Source: Poriferisodalis sp965215815
GTDB lineage: Bacteria; Actinomycetota; Acidimicrobiia; Acidimicrobiales; Poriferisodalaceae
Assembly: GCF_965215815.1 (NCBI RefSeq)
Contig: NZ_CBDCEO010000013.1
Location: forward strand, 310,001 to 374,000
Length of the DNA: 64,000 nt
Direction: 5' to 3'
The position numbers were made by a program, and so were the translations under genes. Each line of letters starts with the position of its first letter. Position 1 is the first letter of the stretch. A model generated the notes under the pieces. It saw only the letters and a list, made by a program, of their open reading frames with translations. It searched no databases and was not told where the DNA came from. Of the stretch, positions 50,294 through 60,700 are shown one piece after another.

Positions 50294-51221
50294 TTACGCC
50301 TTGCCTTCGGTTGGGGTGAGTGCCTCATGCACCCCCGGCACCGGTGCCCCCAGATCAGGCGCCCCCAACAAGACATCGCTGGGGTCGTTGCCTCCGTCGT
50401 GATCGATGAGCGTGCGCTCTCGAGGCAGTCGCTCAAGCACCTCGTCGACAAAGGTGACCATTGCCTCGGGGTTCTCAACCTGGCGGCCAGCCGCTTTCGA
50501 GCGCGCAAACCGATGCTCGATGAACTCGTAGATCAGCTGGGCGTCGTCGAGACGGTCCCGATACCGGTCGGGAATCGCAGCAATCACCGGCTCGTACCGC
50601 TCGGACAGCCACCGGTAGGCCTTCACGGCCTCGGGCAGCACATGACCTGCTTCGCGTTCGAGCGTCAGCCCGTACGCGTCGACCGCATTGAGCAGCGTCC
50701 GTGCCTGGTTCTCTTGGACTTCAAGACCCGTCAATCGCCGTAATCGCAAGTGTGCGTGGCCCTCTTCGAGCACCACAGGCCGGATCCGCAGCCGAGAGCC
50801 GTCGGACGACTGCGGCATCGAGCAGGCGATCGCGCAGCAACGAGGTCGCGGTGGTGCGAAACAGGTGCTGGTACGGCAGGGCAAAGTCCAAGAACCGGGT
50901 GACCAGCACCGACTTGAGATCCTGGCCATAGCGGCTGCGGCGGCCGGTGACGACACCAACTGCTTTGACCGCGGACAGGCGCGAGTCCTCGAGCTGTCGA
51001 AGCACCCGATATTCGCGCTCTGCGAGCCGTTGTTCGGTTTCCTTGAGCGCGTAGACCCTGCCGTCGTAGGAGACCATACGCACGACGTGACGGCTCAGTC
51101 CTCGGCGGACACTGATCAGCCGGTCCGTCGTGCCGCTCCAACGCTCGAGCGGCTGCTCCCATGGCAGATCGAGAAAATCCGGATGCCCCTGCCGCGTGAT
51201 GATTTGCAAGCCAGCAGGCAC
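50294..51221 (-). pseudogene. DUF4032 kinase-like protein with large internal deletion
   Basis: The N-terminal part is conserved: GHPDFLDLPWEQPLERWSGT, GLSRHVVRMVSYDGRVYALK, and VLVTRFLDFALPYQHLF. The C-terminal DUF4032 part is also conserved, but in a different frame: SRLRIRPVVLEEGHAHLRLR, RLTGLEVQENQARTLLNAVD. Between them, after LLRDRLLDA, roughly 100 residues are gone, including the kinase catalytic loop (WGD-S--N) and metal-binding Asp expected in this family. Deletion plus frameshift means the gene cannot make a working product. The likely original start is GTG 51221. Confidence 0.85.
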
Positions 51222-51375
51222 CGTGCTCCCGTTGTCAGTCCCAGATCGCCGAGTGATCGCTGAGATCGAAGATGTGATAATTCTGCACCGTGACAGCGGT
51301 CTTGACTGTCGCCCCGCTGACGCCCCGCTGGCGCCCGCCGCCTCAGTCCGATCGGTCGGAACTGTTGCATCTAGC

Positions 51376-52002
51376 GTGTGCGAGGTGCGCGAGCCCCCTG
51401 CTGCGGGAGCATCCAAGGACACTTGGCGGCGCTGGCTGCGCGATCGGCAGACCCACGTCGATGCTGGCACCACTGCCTCGATCGTGGCGAGTCTGTGCCG
51501 CTTCATCGAGTCTGTCGATGTCACCTGGAACGACCGGGTCGGCGGCGCTCCGTCTCTCGGAAACGGGCTGATTCTCTTCTACCGGGCGATGCCGCAGGAG
51601 CTCTCGCTTGACGGCCTCGCCGATGCGCTGGGCTGGCAACGCTTCGCCGTGACGCGGACTCCCCCGGACGGTCCGCTCACGCTGCACCTGGCGGTCGGCG
51701 CCATGGAACCGCACCGATTCGGCTTCCCACAGCCGACTGACGGCGCATTCGAGCTGCAGCCCCGGCACATCGCGCTGGCCCTCGTACCGGCGATGGCCTT
51801 CGACCGAGCCGGGACGCGTCTCGGCCACGGTGCCGGCTACTTCGACGAGCTACTAGCCAGACTGCCTGCTGAGAGCCCCCGGATCGGGATCGCACCTCGT
51901 GAGCTGATCTTTGACCGGCTGCCTGCTGAACCCCACGACGTTCCCATGACCCACCTTGCGACCGAGGACGGCGTCGTCGCCGTCGAACCCAACGGCGGTT
52001 AG
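51376..52002 (+). CDS. 5-formyltetrahydrofolate cyclo-ligase family protein
   Basis: About 208 residues from GTG 51376 (GTG 51385 also possible). Family marks: WRRWLRDRQTHVDAG near the N-terminus, LALVPAMAFDRAGTRLGHGA then GYFDELLARL, matching the LVPG-AFD--G-RLG-G-GYYDR-L motif, and a C-terminal DVPMTHLATEDGVVAV. It may recycle 5-formyl-THF to 5,10-methenyl-THF, but the slightly altered GHGAGYFD motif leaves exact activity open. The decayed DUF4032 gene is divergent. Confidence 0.8.
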   Translation: MCEVREPPAAGASKDTWRRWLRDRQTHVDAGTTASIVASLCRFIESVDVTWNDRVGGAPSLGNGLILFYRAMPQELSLDGLADALGWQRFAVTRTPPDGPLTLHLAVGAMEPHRFGFPQPTDGAFELQPRHIALALVPAMAFDRAGTRLGHGAGYFDELLARLPAESPRIGIAPRELIFDRLPAEPHDVPMTHLATEDGVVAVEPNGG

Positions 52003-52164
52003 TAGCTGGTTGCCCCGAATCGCGCACGGCCAATGGGTCGGTGTTGGCGTACTCGCAGTCGGTTGTGCTGGTCATGGCGACAGTACGGTGGGCGGCGCCG
52101 CAGCCGAACGGGCCCGAACCGCCCAGGCCAAGATCGCGGCATTCCGCGTGCGAAAGGAGCCGAC

Positions 52165-52464
52165 ATGGCGACACAACTGCGCCGCTACGACGTCGTCGAG
52201 GGCGAGATGGATTCGTTACTCGAGTGGTTCCCCAACATCATCGCCGTGCGGGCGAAGTTTGGATTCAAGGTCGAGTTCATGTATGCCGACCGTGAGAACA
52301 ATCAGCTCGTCTGGGCAGCCAGCCACCCCGGCGACTACGAAGCCGCATACGAGGAATTCGCAGCGTCGCCTGAGCGGGCGGCCGTCTTCGCCGGCCAGCC
52401 CCAACGAGTCACGGGCATGACCGTGTCGATGGTGGACACCATCATCGCCCCCGGTTCAGACTGA
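52165..52464 (+). CDS. NIPSNAP-like small protein
   Basis: A 99-residue protein from ATG 52165 with a good RBS (AAAGGAG). The pattern RRYDVVEGEMDSLLEWFPNI, VRAKFGFKVEFMYADRENNQ and VWAASHPGDYEAAYEEFAAS fits the NIPSNAP-like dimeric alpha-beta barrel. Function is not established. It follows the cyclo-ligase gene by 162 bp. Confidence 0.7.
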   Translation: MATQLRRYDVVEGEMDSLLEWFPNIIAVRAKFGFKVEFMYADRENNQLVWAASHPGDYEAAYEEFAASPERAAVFAGQPQRVTGMTVSMVDTIIAPGSD

Positions 52465-52531
52465 CGGCGAACCTGACCGACCTCGGTGTGTCTCCCGCCC
52501 TTGCGCGACCACCAATTCCGGAATCCCAGAA

Positions 52532-53251
52532 TCAGGAATTATCGGCCATCTCATTGGTTGACGCAGTTCGCGGTCGGACCAGCGCGGTGCGGACCGCTTC
52601 AGTGGCAGGACGGCGGTGGCAGCCCTCGAGGTGATCGTTGACGATTCCCGAGGCCTGCATCAAGGCGTAGCAGGTGGTGGGGCCGACGAAACGCCAGCCG
52701 AGCTTGCGCAGGGCCTTGCTCAGTGCCGTCGATTCAGGCGTGGTCGCCATCGATTCGAGCGTCTTGTGATCGACAACGGCTGGCCGCGCCTCCGGGCCAG
52801 GTTCGAACGACCAGAAGAACGCCGCCAGGCTGCCGTGGGTCCCGATGGTGTCGAGTGCAGCGCGGGCGTTGTTGATCGTGGCTTCGATCTTGCCGCGGTG
52901 CCGCACGATGCCTGCGTCGCTCAGCAGCCGTTCGATGTCGGCGTCACCGAAGCGAGCCACCGCCTCGAAGTCGAATCCGCTGAAGGCCGCCCGAAAGTTC
53001 TCCCGCTTGCGCAGGATCGTCAGCCAAGACAGCCCGGACTGGAAGCCTTCGAGGCACATCTTCTCGTAGAGCCGTACATCGTCGGTGACCGGCACGCCCC
53101 ACTCGGTGTCGTGATAAGCGCTGTAGTCGTCGTGGCCTTCGCCCCACCAGCACGCCAGCGTCCCGTCGTCACGCCTCCGCAGCCCTTCGGGCGCGTCAAC
53201 CGCGAAGCGGGCGTCCTCAGCGTTCGCGGCGCACTCCCTTGAACGAACCAC
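52532..53251 (-). CDS. tag: DNA-3-methyladenine glycosylase I
   Basis: A Tag-family protein of about 239 residues. Starting with CWWGEGHDDYSAYHDTEWGV it shows the family core, then LEGFQSGLSWLTILRKRENF, the alkylated-base pocket, and the zinc/His-bearing C-terminal CYALMQASGIVNDHLEGCHR. It removes 3-methyladenine from DNA. The start is uncertain: GTG 53251 overlaps the small basic gene upstream, and a shorter N-terminus is possible. Confidence 0.9.
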   Translation of the reverse strand: MVRSRECAANAEDARFAVDAPEGLRRRDDGTLACWWGEGHDDYSAYHDTEWGVPVTDDVRLYEKMCLEGFQSGLSWLTILRKRENFRAAFSGFDFEAVARFGDADIERLLSDAGIVRHRGKIEATINNARAALDTIGTHGSLAAFFWSFEPGPEARPAVVDHKTLESMATTPESTALSKALRKLGWRFVGPTTCYALMQASGIVNDHLEGCHRRPATEAVRTALVRPRTASTNEMADNS

Positions 53252-53375
53252 CCTTCTTCTTGGCCTCAAGAAAGCGACCGCTCGACAAGTCACGCTTCAC
53301 CCACAGGTTGGCTCGCGTTACTTGACCGCGCCGCGCCTGGTCGTCGATCAATCGATGTTGCTTGCTGCGGGTCAC
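53217..53375 (-). CDS. Small basic protein, possible regulator partner
   Basis: A 52-residue protein from GTG 53375, rich in Lys/Arg: TRANLWVKRDLSSGRFLEAK then KKGGSFKGVRRER. The RD-S-GRF---K--G--FKGVR-E pattern recurs in small proteins of many bacteria; their role is unknown. It overlaps the start region of tag, on the same strand. Too basic to be a typical soluble enzyme; nucleic-acid binding is a guess. Confidence 0.55.
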   Translation of the reverse strand: MTRSKQHRLIDDQARRGQVTRANLWVKRDLSSGRFLEAKKKGGSFKGVRRER

Positions 53376-53470
53376 GATTGACTCCTCACTCGGGCTGACA
53401 CCGAATCGCCGGTGCCTCATGTGAAATCGCAAGGCTCAGGCCGTGATGACTCGTACAGGCCGTTGTGTTG

Positions 53471-54973
53471 CTACTCACTACGGTACTTAGCAGGTGTAAC
53501 ACCGTCGACAACGACACACGCCACGTCGTGCGTGGACGTGGCAAGCGGGCACGCAGTTCCGCTCTTCGCTGAGACCTCATCTCCAGACAGCAAGACCGCG
53601 AGCGTTAGCCGCACCGTCAATACAAGCAGGATCAAGGCCACCGTCCCAACGAGCGCTCCTCTCAACCTGCGTTGTAGCCGCTCGGCGGCACCCGTCGCCG
53701 GTCGCGCCAAGAGAACGGCACCGGCCAAAGGCAACAGCAGCAGCGCCGCGCTCTCGTCGAGCAAGACAGTGCTATCTGCCGCGACGACGAGCGGAAGAGA
53801 TGCGGCGGCAGCGAGCGTCAACAACCACAAGAGCCAATGCATCGGCGTGCGCAAGCGAAGCCTGACGCTCAGGTCGACGTAGGCGGGAGCGTCTTCCCCG
53901 GCGACGTAGATCGAGAGCTTGTCGTCGGTCATGCGAAGCGCATCAACTCGCGGAATACCAATGACGCTTCCCTCAGTGTCAACGACTTCGGGCGGGCCAA
54001 CGATGCGAGCGCCGTGGTCCACGAGGTGGACCTCTACATGGCCGGACTGTGCATCGCCCAACATGACCCGCTGGGTGATGACACCCGGTGCCCGCCGTCT
54101 TGCCGGGCGTTCGACGGCCACGTCGTGCCACGGCCGTTTCGTGCCCAGCTGGATCTTGGTCGGCACATCGACCGGAACTACCGTGTCGATCATGACATCC
54201 CAACGTTGACCATACGCAGCAACAATCGACCGCGTCCGAGCATCGACAGATTCCACGTACAGGCAGAAACGGCCAAGCCAATCTGAGACGTCGTCGACAG
54301 TCGCCGGTCGGTGCTCAACGAATGGCAGGCACCTCGGTACGTGCACCACTGCGGACTGAAGATCGATCGGTGTACCCATCGATGCCGCCAGTAGCTCGGA
54401 GGCCGGAGCAACGAGTTCTGACCAGTGCCGCACGTCATCCAACCTTACGTCGAGACGGAGTCCGAACTTCAAGTACTCGGCGAGCGTTTGTGGGGATTCA
54501 TTGCGCAACTCGGCGACGTGCTGATTCCAAATCGCAGGGCTGTATGCACTGATCGCATAGAGGACCTCATCGGCGTCCATCGATGCCAGAGTTTCCCCGG
54601 GGGGAGCATTGGCTACCCAAAGGACGAAATTGGCCTGCAATCGAGCCAGTTGGTGCTTCAGCAACAGAGCACAGTGGTGTCCCTCGGTGCCCTTGAGATC
54701 GACATCAAGAAGCACACCCTTGGGACGGGTCGTCAACGGGAGCAGAATCCGCACCAGATCACCACTACCGCAACTAGGCCATACCTCTTGGACGAGGCCC
54801 AGTGGAAGGCGAATCTGATACGACGAAGTAACGCGCACGTCGTCAGCGTCTTCGATGACGATCTTCTCGACGACACGCTCGCGCCAGCGAGTCGGATCGT
54901 CCATCAGCTTGAACGTGAGCTCGTGGTAGTTGTGCAGGTGCTTAACCGGTGGGCCACCATGCAGGGCTGTCAT
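53471..54973 (-). CDS. Uncharacterised protein with C-terminal membrane helices
   Basis: About 500 residues from ATG 54973. The first ~390 residues are soluble, with HNYHELTFKLMDDPTRWRER near the start and PLTTRPKGVLLDVDLKGTEG further on. Two to three hydrophobic helices follow (WLLWLLTLAAAASLPLVVAA, ALLLLPLAGAVLLARPATGA, VGTVALILLVLTVRLTLAVL). I do not recognise any domain. Codon and AT content are a little different from neighbours. It lies between the small basic gene and a truncated luciferase-like gene, suggesting a recent insertion. Confidence 0.6.
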   Translation of the reverse strand: MTALHGGPPVKHLHNYHELTFKLMDDPTRWRERVVEKIVIEDADDVRVTSSYQIRLPLGLVQEVWPSCGSGDLVRILLPLTTRPKGVLLDVDLKGTEGHHCALLLKHQLARLQANFVLWVANAPPGETLASMDADEVLYAISAYSPAIWNQHVAELRNESPQTLAEYLKFGLRLDVRLDDVRHWSELVAPASELLAASMGTPIDLQSAVVHVPRCLPFVEHRPATVDDVSDWLGRFCLYVESVDARTRSIVAAYGQRWDVMIDTVVPVDVPTKIQLGTKRPWHDVAVERPARRRAPGVITQRVMLGDAQSGHVEVHLVDHGARIVGPPEVVDTEGSVIGIPRVDALRMTDDKLSIYVAGEDAPAYVDLSVRLRLRTPMHWLLWLLTLAAAASLPLVVAADSTVLLDESAALLLLPLAGAVLLARPATGAAERLQRRLRGALVGTVALILLVLTVRLTLAVLLSGDEVSAKSGTACPLATSTHDVACVVVDGVTPAKYRSE

Positions 54974-55099
54974 CGCCCGGTCAGTATCGCGTCGCATCGC
55001 GCAGCAGGCCTGGTATTTCCGCTGGGCGGAACGCACTCGCCGATGTCAACGCACCAACTGCCGCACTTGCTCCGCGGAACGACACTGTCAAGCATTCGC

Positions 55100-55660
55100 T
55101 CATGCGGCGATGGCCTCGACCATGCGGGGTCCGACCCCGGCCACGTAGATCGCTGGTGGCGCCATTCCGATCGGGCCTGGACTGAAGAAGGGCGTCATGA
55201 GCGTGTGGGTGTAGAACTCGCCGCGGTGGTTGAGCCGCTCGCCGGTTTCGAAGGTGTGCCAGATGGCCCGCACCGCCTCGATGTACTCCCGCATCCGTTC
55301 GGCGGGCCGTGACCACTGCTCGCTGTATCGCCTGGTGATGTGGGGCTTGATCTGGGTGCCGAGGCCGAGGATGAACCTCCCGCCGCTCATCCGGTGCAGA
55401 TCCCACGCCGTCACCGCGCAGGTCATCGGGTTGCGAGCGAACGCGACAGCGATAGCCGTGCCGAGCTCGATGGTCTCGGTTCGCTCCGACGCCAGCGCCA
55501 GCGGCAGGAACGGGTCATGGGAGACCTCGAATGACCAGGCCGCCGACAGGCCCATCTCCTCGAACTGAGCTGCTTCGTCCGCGCAGCCGCCCGGCGTCAA
55601 AGCCGTTGTCGCTCCGTCAATGCGATGAGCTGATTGCGGACTGCCTGCCGGTGATGACAT
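55100..55660 (-). pseudogene. LLM oxidoreductase truncated to its N-terminal half
   Basis: 186 residues of an F420-type luciferase-like protein: AAQFEEMGLSAAWSFEVSHD, GTAIAVAFARNPMTCAVTAW and GGRFILGLGTQIKPHITRRY are typical. Full-length relatives have about 330 residues. The frame ends in a TGA right after VGPRMVEAIAA, in the middle of the barrel. The DNA beyond it codes for nothing recognisable before the next gene, so the 3' half has been lost. Confidence 0.8.
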
Positions 55661-55819
55661 GGGCTACGTCCCCTTCATAGTGGTTCGTACCAACTTGACC
55701 ATCTTGCCGTAGCGGGACGAATTGCGGTGGGGCGGTTGCGAGGAACCGCCGGCATTGCCGTGCGGTGAAATGGTGCGACAGCCGTGATGATGGGGTCAGC
55801 GGTCGGGCCCGGCCGGCAG

Positions 55820-57664
55820 TCAGTTGAGTTGCGGGAACGCGTCCATGGCGCTCATGATGCCGTTGCCCGAATATGTGGCCGTCAACGTCTCGCTGGCGCG
55901 CGTCATGGCGACGTAGAGAAGCCGTCGCCGCTGACGGTCCTGCTCCGCGGCGTCGTCATCGTCCACCCAGATGTGATTGGCACCGCCGATGATGACGTGC
56001 CGGTATTCAAGACCCTTCAGCAACTGGAGCGTCGCAACCCGAACGACGCCCTCGGCCGACGCCGCTTCGTCTCGGTGTGCTTGCACGTCGAAGGAATCAG
56101 GGATACGCCGAATCGCGTCCTGGCGCAGATCTCTCCAGCCCGACAGGACAGCTATGTCGTCGGGCGGCACGCCCTGAGCCCGCAGTTCTGCAACTGCTTC
56201 GACGACGGTCGTTACCTCTGAGTGCAGGCTGTCGCACACAAGCACAGTGGGCAACTTGCCGCGCCGGATCGCCCGCTCCGGAAGCACCAGCACGTCGAAT
56301 TCGTCGGACTCCTCATCGTCGCGGACCCGCCGAACCGCATCCCCGAGTTGCATGAGTGCTGCGTCGAGGATTTCGCGTGTGTTGCGGTAGTTGCGTTTGA
56401 GCACCTTCGTGCGGCCTTGGGCCGTCGTGCCCGGAGGATTCCAGCGACGCTTGCCTCGGTAGATGCGCTGAGCTCCGTCAAGCGCGACCACGAAGTGGTC
56501 ACGCTCAGGCTTCAGCATGGCCCACGCTAGATCCAAGCCCTCGCTTCCCAGATCCTGCGCTTCGTCAACCAACACCATGTCGTAACGCGCCGAAGGCGGC
56601 AGGCCAGCAGCTACCTCGGTCGCTGCCTGTCGGCGAGCGTCGAAATCGGGACCCGCAGCGTTCTCTTCGAGCCGGTCCGCTTCCTTGAGCAATCGGTATG
56701 CAAGCCGGTCGACGGTCGAGACAGTGACGTTGCCCACGTCACGCATTTCAGCTCTCAATGCGGACGCGAGCGGGCGGTTGAAGCACAACAGCAGGATGCG
56801 CCACTCGGGAAAGAGCTCACCGATGTGGCGCGCTCGGTAGGTGAGCACAAGCGTCTTGCCGCTGCCCGCCACCCCTCGGATCTGGCGATAGCCCGTTCCG
56901 AGACCCCGGGCCAGGCGCTCCTGTTCGCGGTCGAGCGTGCGTATGACGTCCTCGCTTGAGGGGTCGACGGGCTTGAAGAGCTTGTGTGGGCGCGTCTTGA
57001 TCACCACATCAGGGTTCACCGCAGCCCGCGCAGCGGTCACTCCCGCTGTGTCGAGCGAGCGCCTGTGAGATGCGGCTGCAGTGTGCAACTGCGCATCGGA
57101 TCCCTCGATGCGATGGGTAGCCGACGACGGCGACGCGAGCGGCAACACGGCGCCGCCGATGGCATCTCTCAGCGCATCACTGAGCTTGCCTTGCGCGAAG
57201 TCCTCCTCGCTCAACAGCGGCGAGCGCGTTTCGAGCTTCGATGCCTGGACGCGCTCCACATCGGGCAAACCGAGGACATGACGTACGGGCAATGCCTCGA
57301 GCGAGAGCCGGCGGGCTTCGTCGCGCAGTGACGTGACGCGCTGCGCAATCTCTATGCGCACGAAGTCTTGATTCAGCGCAGTGCGGCGACGGCCCCATGA
57401 CCGCACCTGGCTAAGCGTCGGTGACTCGACAACCGCGATACCGCAGGAGGGGTCGAGCACCACCAGGTAGCAGTCGCCATCGTCGTCCGAGCGTGGAGCG
57501 TTCTCGAATTCGCGCCGCAACGCAGCCGACTCGCCGTCACCCGTTCTTTCGAGCCAAACGGTGACATCGTCTGGAACGAGATCGCGCAGAAAGCCAGCGA
57601 CCGTCTGCAGTCGTTGAGGAACATCATTGCGGCTGGCAATGTTCTCGGGCTGCATGAAAGCCAT
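55820..57664 (-). CDS. UvrD/Rep-type helicase with nuclease-like N-terminus
   Basis: A 614-residue protein. The helicase core is complete: Walker A GVAGSGKTLVLTYRARH (about 263-279), DEAQD in MVLVDEAQDLGSEGL, ALDGAQRIYRGK, LKRNYRNTREI, and the C-terminal LLYVAMTRASETL. The first ~110 residues look like a NERD nuclease domain (DCYLVVLDPSCGIAVVESPT), but the expected Glu-x-Lys pair after the Asp is altered, so the nuclease site may be dead. It should translocate on ssDNA 3'-5'. It lies next to the giant helicase fusion on the same strand. Confidence 0.88.
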   Translation of the reverse strand: MAFMQPENIASRNDVPQRLQTVAGFLRDLVPDDVTVWLERTGDGESAALRREFENAPRSDDDGDCYLVVLDPSCGIAVVESPTLSQVRSWGRRRTALNQDFVRIEIAQRVTSLRDEARRLSLEALPVRHVLGLPDVERVQASKLETRSPLLSEEDFAQGKLSDALRDAIGGAVLPLASPSSATHRIEGSDAQLHTAAASHRRSLDTAGVTAARAAVNPDVVIKTRPHKLFKPVDPSSEDVIRTLDREQERLARGLGTGYRQIRGVAGSGKTLVLTYRARHIGELFPEWRILLLCFNRPLASALRAEMRDVGNVTVSTVDRLAYRLLKEADRLEENAAGPDFDARRQAATEVAAGLPPSARYDMVLVDEAQDLGSEGLDLAWAMLKPERDHFVVALDGAQRIYRGKRRWNPPGTTAQGRTKVLKRNYRNTREILDAALMQLGDAVRRVRDDEESDEFDVLVLPERAIRRGKLPTVLVCDSLHSEVTTVVEAVAELRAQGVPPDDIAVLSGWRDLRQDAIRRIPDSFDVQAHRDEAASAEGVVRVATLQLLKGLEYRHVIIGGANHIWVDDDDAAEQDRQRRRLLYVAMTRASETLTATYSGNGIMSAMDAFPQLN

Positions 57665-57702
57665 GACAACTGATCACGCTAGTTGTCCCGATCATTGTTG
57701 GG

Positions 57703-60700
57703 CTACAGGAACCCTCGCCCCGCTTCGGTGATCGTGAGCTGGTCGTAAGCGGTGCCCTCGAGCTCGCTTGAGATGAGCTCGACGAGGCCCTCTTCCACAA
57801 GTTGGTCGATGATCTCGGTGACCCCGGCGCGACTCACGAACACCAAGCGGCCGGCGGATGGATGCTGAGCGAGGTCCTTCGGGACAGGTCTTCGTCCATG
57901 TTCATTGCCGGAACTTTGAGCGAGCGAATCTTGCCGAATTTGGCCCGGACGTAGCTGCGGAACGCTGCCGAACACATCCCCGGCAAGCGTCCGTTCGATG
58001 TTGCGGCGCGAGAAGCCATGCCCGTCAACATCGTGGAGCAGGCTGAGCGCTATGCGGCGTACCGGCAGCGCCCGCTGAAGCCCAGCTTCGGTGAGATGAC
58101 TGCCCGCCCAGGGCCGTGGCAGATCGACGCAATGGTCGCAACGACTGCAACCGGTCTGAGCCTGGCCGCTCGGCACGGAACGTCCGCTGGCCTTGGCAGC
58201 GTCGAGATAGTCGAGCATGGCGGCAACCCGACAATTGTTGTTCGGGTGAGCGAAACGCCGCGCCCGTTCAGACTTCGCTTTGACCTCGTTGCGGCGGCGA
58301 TCAGCGCGTTCCTCGATGGAGGCCCAGTCGGGCTCCACATCGAAGCGTTCGAGCACCCATGCGTAACGCCACACGCTGAAGCCGACGATGTCTTTGCGTT
58401 GCAGTTCCAAGAGGTCGGTCACAATATCGGATGCGCTCCGTCCCAGCGCCCGTGCCCAGGCTTCGGCCTCGTAGTGGCCGTCGCTGGTTTCGGCTTGCTC
58501 CATCAGTTGCTCGCTGCGGGCCACCAATTCGGCCCACGCTTCGCCGTCCGTCCCGACCGCCAGTTCCTCGAGTCGTTGCCGCGAGTCCTCGAGCAGCGTG
58601 ACGCGTCCGTGCCAAGCGGTGTCTGGGTGGCGACGCAATGCGCCAGCCTCCTCGAGGTAGTGCATTGCCAATGCAGCCTCGAAATCGTCGCTGTCGGTGC
58701 CTTCGTCATCTGAGACCACTTCCTTAGGGTCGTAGGCCGCAAGACCCGAACGGAGTCGATCACAGACGCGACGGATCTGAGCGATCGATGGTGCGGCACT
58801 GTCGACGAACCGGCGGTGGATCGAGCAATCATGGGGCATGGTGAGCAGCACGGCGGAGCCGGTCTGGGGCATGCCCGCTTGGCCCGCACCGCGTGCGGCG
58901 CGGCCAGTCTCCTGCACGTATTCCTCGATGGTCGCTGGCATCTCCAGATGGACGATGAGTGCGATATCGGGCTTGTCGATGCCCATGCCAAACGCTTTGG
59001 TGGCCACGACGACATCGATTTCGCCGTGCCGGAACGCGTCCTCGACATGCTGGCGGGCGGCTGTTTCCATGGCACCGTGGTAGTGCCGCGCGAGGTGGCC
59101 GGTGGCTTGCAGGAGTCCTGCCACGCGCACGGCGTCGCGCTGAGTCGGCACGTAGACGATTGCCGCCTGCGACCGGTGGGCATCGACAATCTGCGCCGCT
59201 CGAACGTCGCGGTCTCGTCGATCTGTGCACCGCTCGGTGTAGTAGCGCAGCTCGGGGCGGTCCGGCGACTGCACGATCGGCTGGTCGCCAGCCGACTCAA
59301 GCAAGCTCATGATGTCGTCTCTCACTCGCCTATTCGCCGTGGCAGTGACCGCCAGGACCGGCGGACGCCGTTCGCCAATCCGGCCTTGCGCCGCCTCGAT
59401 GATCCGGTTCAGAGCCGCGGGAATGCGCGCATACGGCGGGCGAAATGAATGGCCCCATTGGGAGATGCAATGGGCCTCGTCGACCGCTATGCGTGCCACG
59501 CCGATGGCCGAGAGCGCTTCGACGAACTCCTGCAACCACAGTCGTTCCGGGCTGACATAGAGCAGCTTGTAGTCGCCCCGCTGGGCGCCTCTCAGCACGT
59601 CGCGCCATTCGCTCTGGCCGATGCCGCTGTGAATGGCTGCGGCACGCGTGACGTCGCGGTCACGCAAGTTACCCACCTGGTCGTTCATGAGGGCCACCAG
59701 CGGTGAGATCACCAGCGTGATCCCTTCGAGCAGCAGTGCCGGTATCTGAAACGTGATGCTCTTGCCCGATCCAGTCGGAAGCACCGCAAGCACATCCTCA
59801 CCAGCGATGAAGCGTGTCATGGTCTCGAGCTGGCCCGGCCGCCAAGACTCAAAGCCGAACTCCTCCCGAACTTGTTCCAAACGGGCGGTGACCACCCCGC
59901 GATCGCGTGCCTCTTCGGGCGTCAGGCGCAGCGCATCGAGATGTTCCCAAGGGTCGATGCTGGGAACTGCCATCAGCTTTGCGCGCTTGTCCTCGTCGTA
60001 TGCCACATCACCGAGGTGGTCAGCGATCAATCGGTATGCCTCTTCGGGCTGGCGGGCCTGTTTCGTCGTCGGCGGGCCGGGCAGCGTGCCCAGCAACTGG
60101 TCCCGGTACGCAGTCGCCCGGCACAGACGATTGTCGAGCACCACGGTGACACCCCGGTCATCGGCAGTCCGGATCAGGCGGCCGGCACCCTGCGCGAACC
60201 TCAGCGCCGCACGCGGTACCGCATAGTCGGCGAACGGGTCCTTGCCGCGATCCTCGAGAGCCGCCATACGCGCTCCGACAATCGGGTCCGCTGGCGAGTC
60301 GAACGGCACCTTTTCCAAGATGAGCAGGCTGAGCGCCTCGCCCGGAATGTCCACGCCTTCCCAGAACGATCGCAGCGCCAGCAGACTCGTAGCGGTCTCG
60401 GACCGCATCCGCTCGACGAGTGCGGGTGCCGGCGCGTCGCCCTGGGCCAGCAAGGGGATGCCGTATGACTCGAGCACCGGGCGCAGGTGGTCGCGTGTGC
60501 GTTCCATGCGAGCGCGTGCGGTCGACAGCACAAGGCCTCGACCGTCGCTCAACAGCAGCAGGCGACCGATTTCCTGCACGGCCGCATGAGTGAACTCGTC
60601 GATCAACCGGGCCCTCGGCGCTGGCAAGTAGTCGGTTAGCACCAGCAGGTGATTGAGAGGCAGTCGTTCAAAGGGGCTGGGGAGCACCAACGTCTGTATC

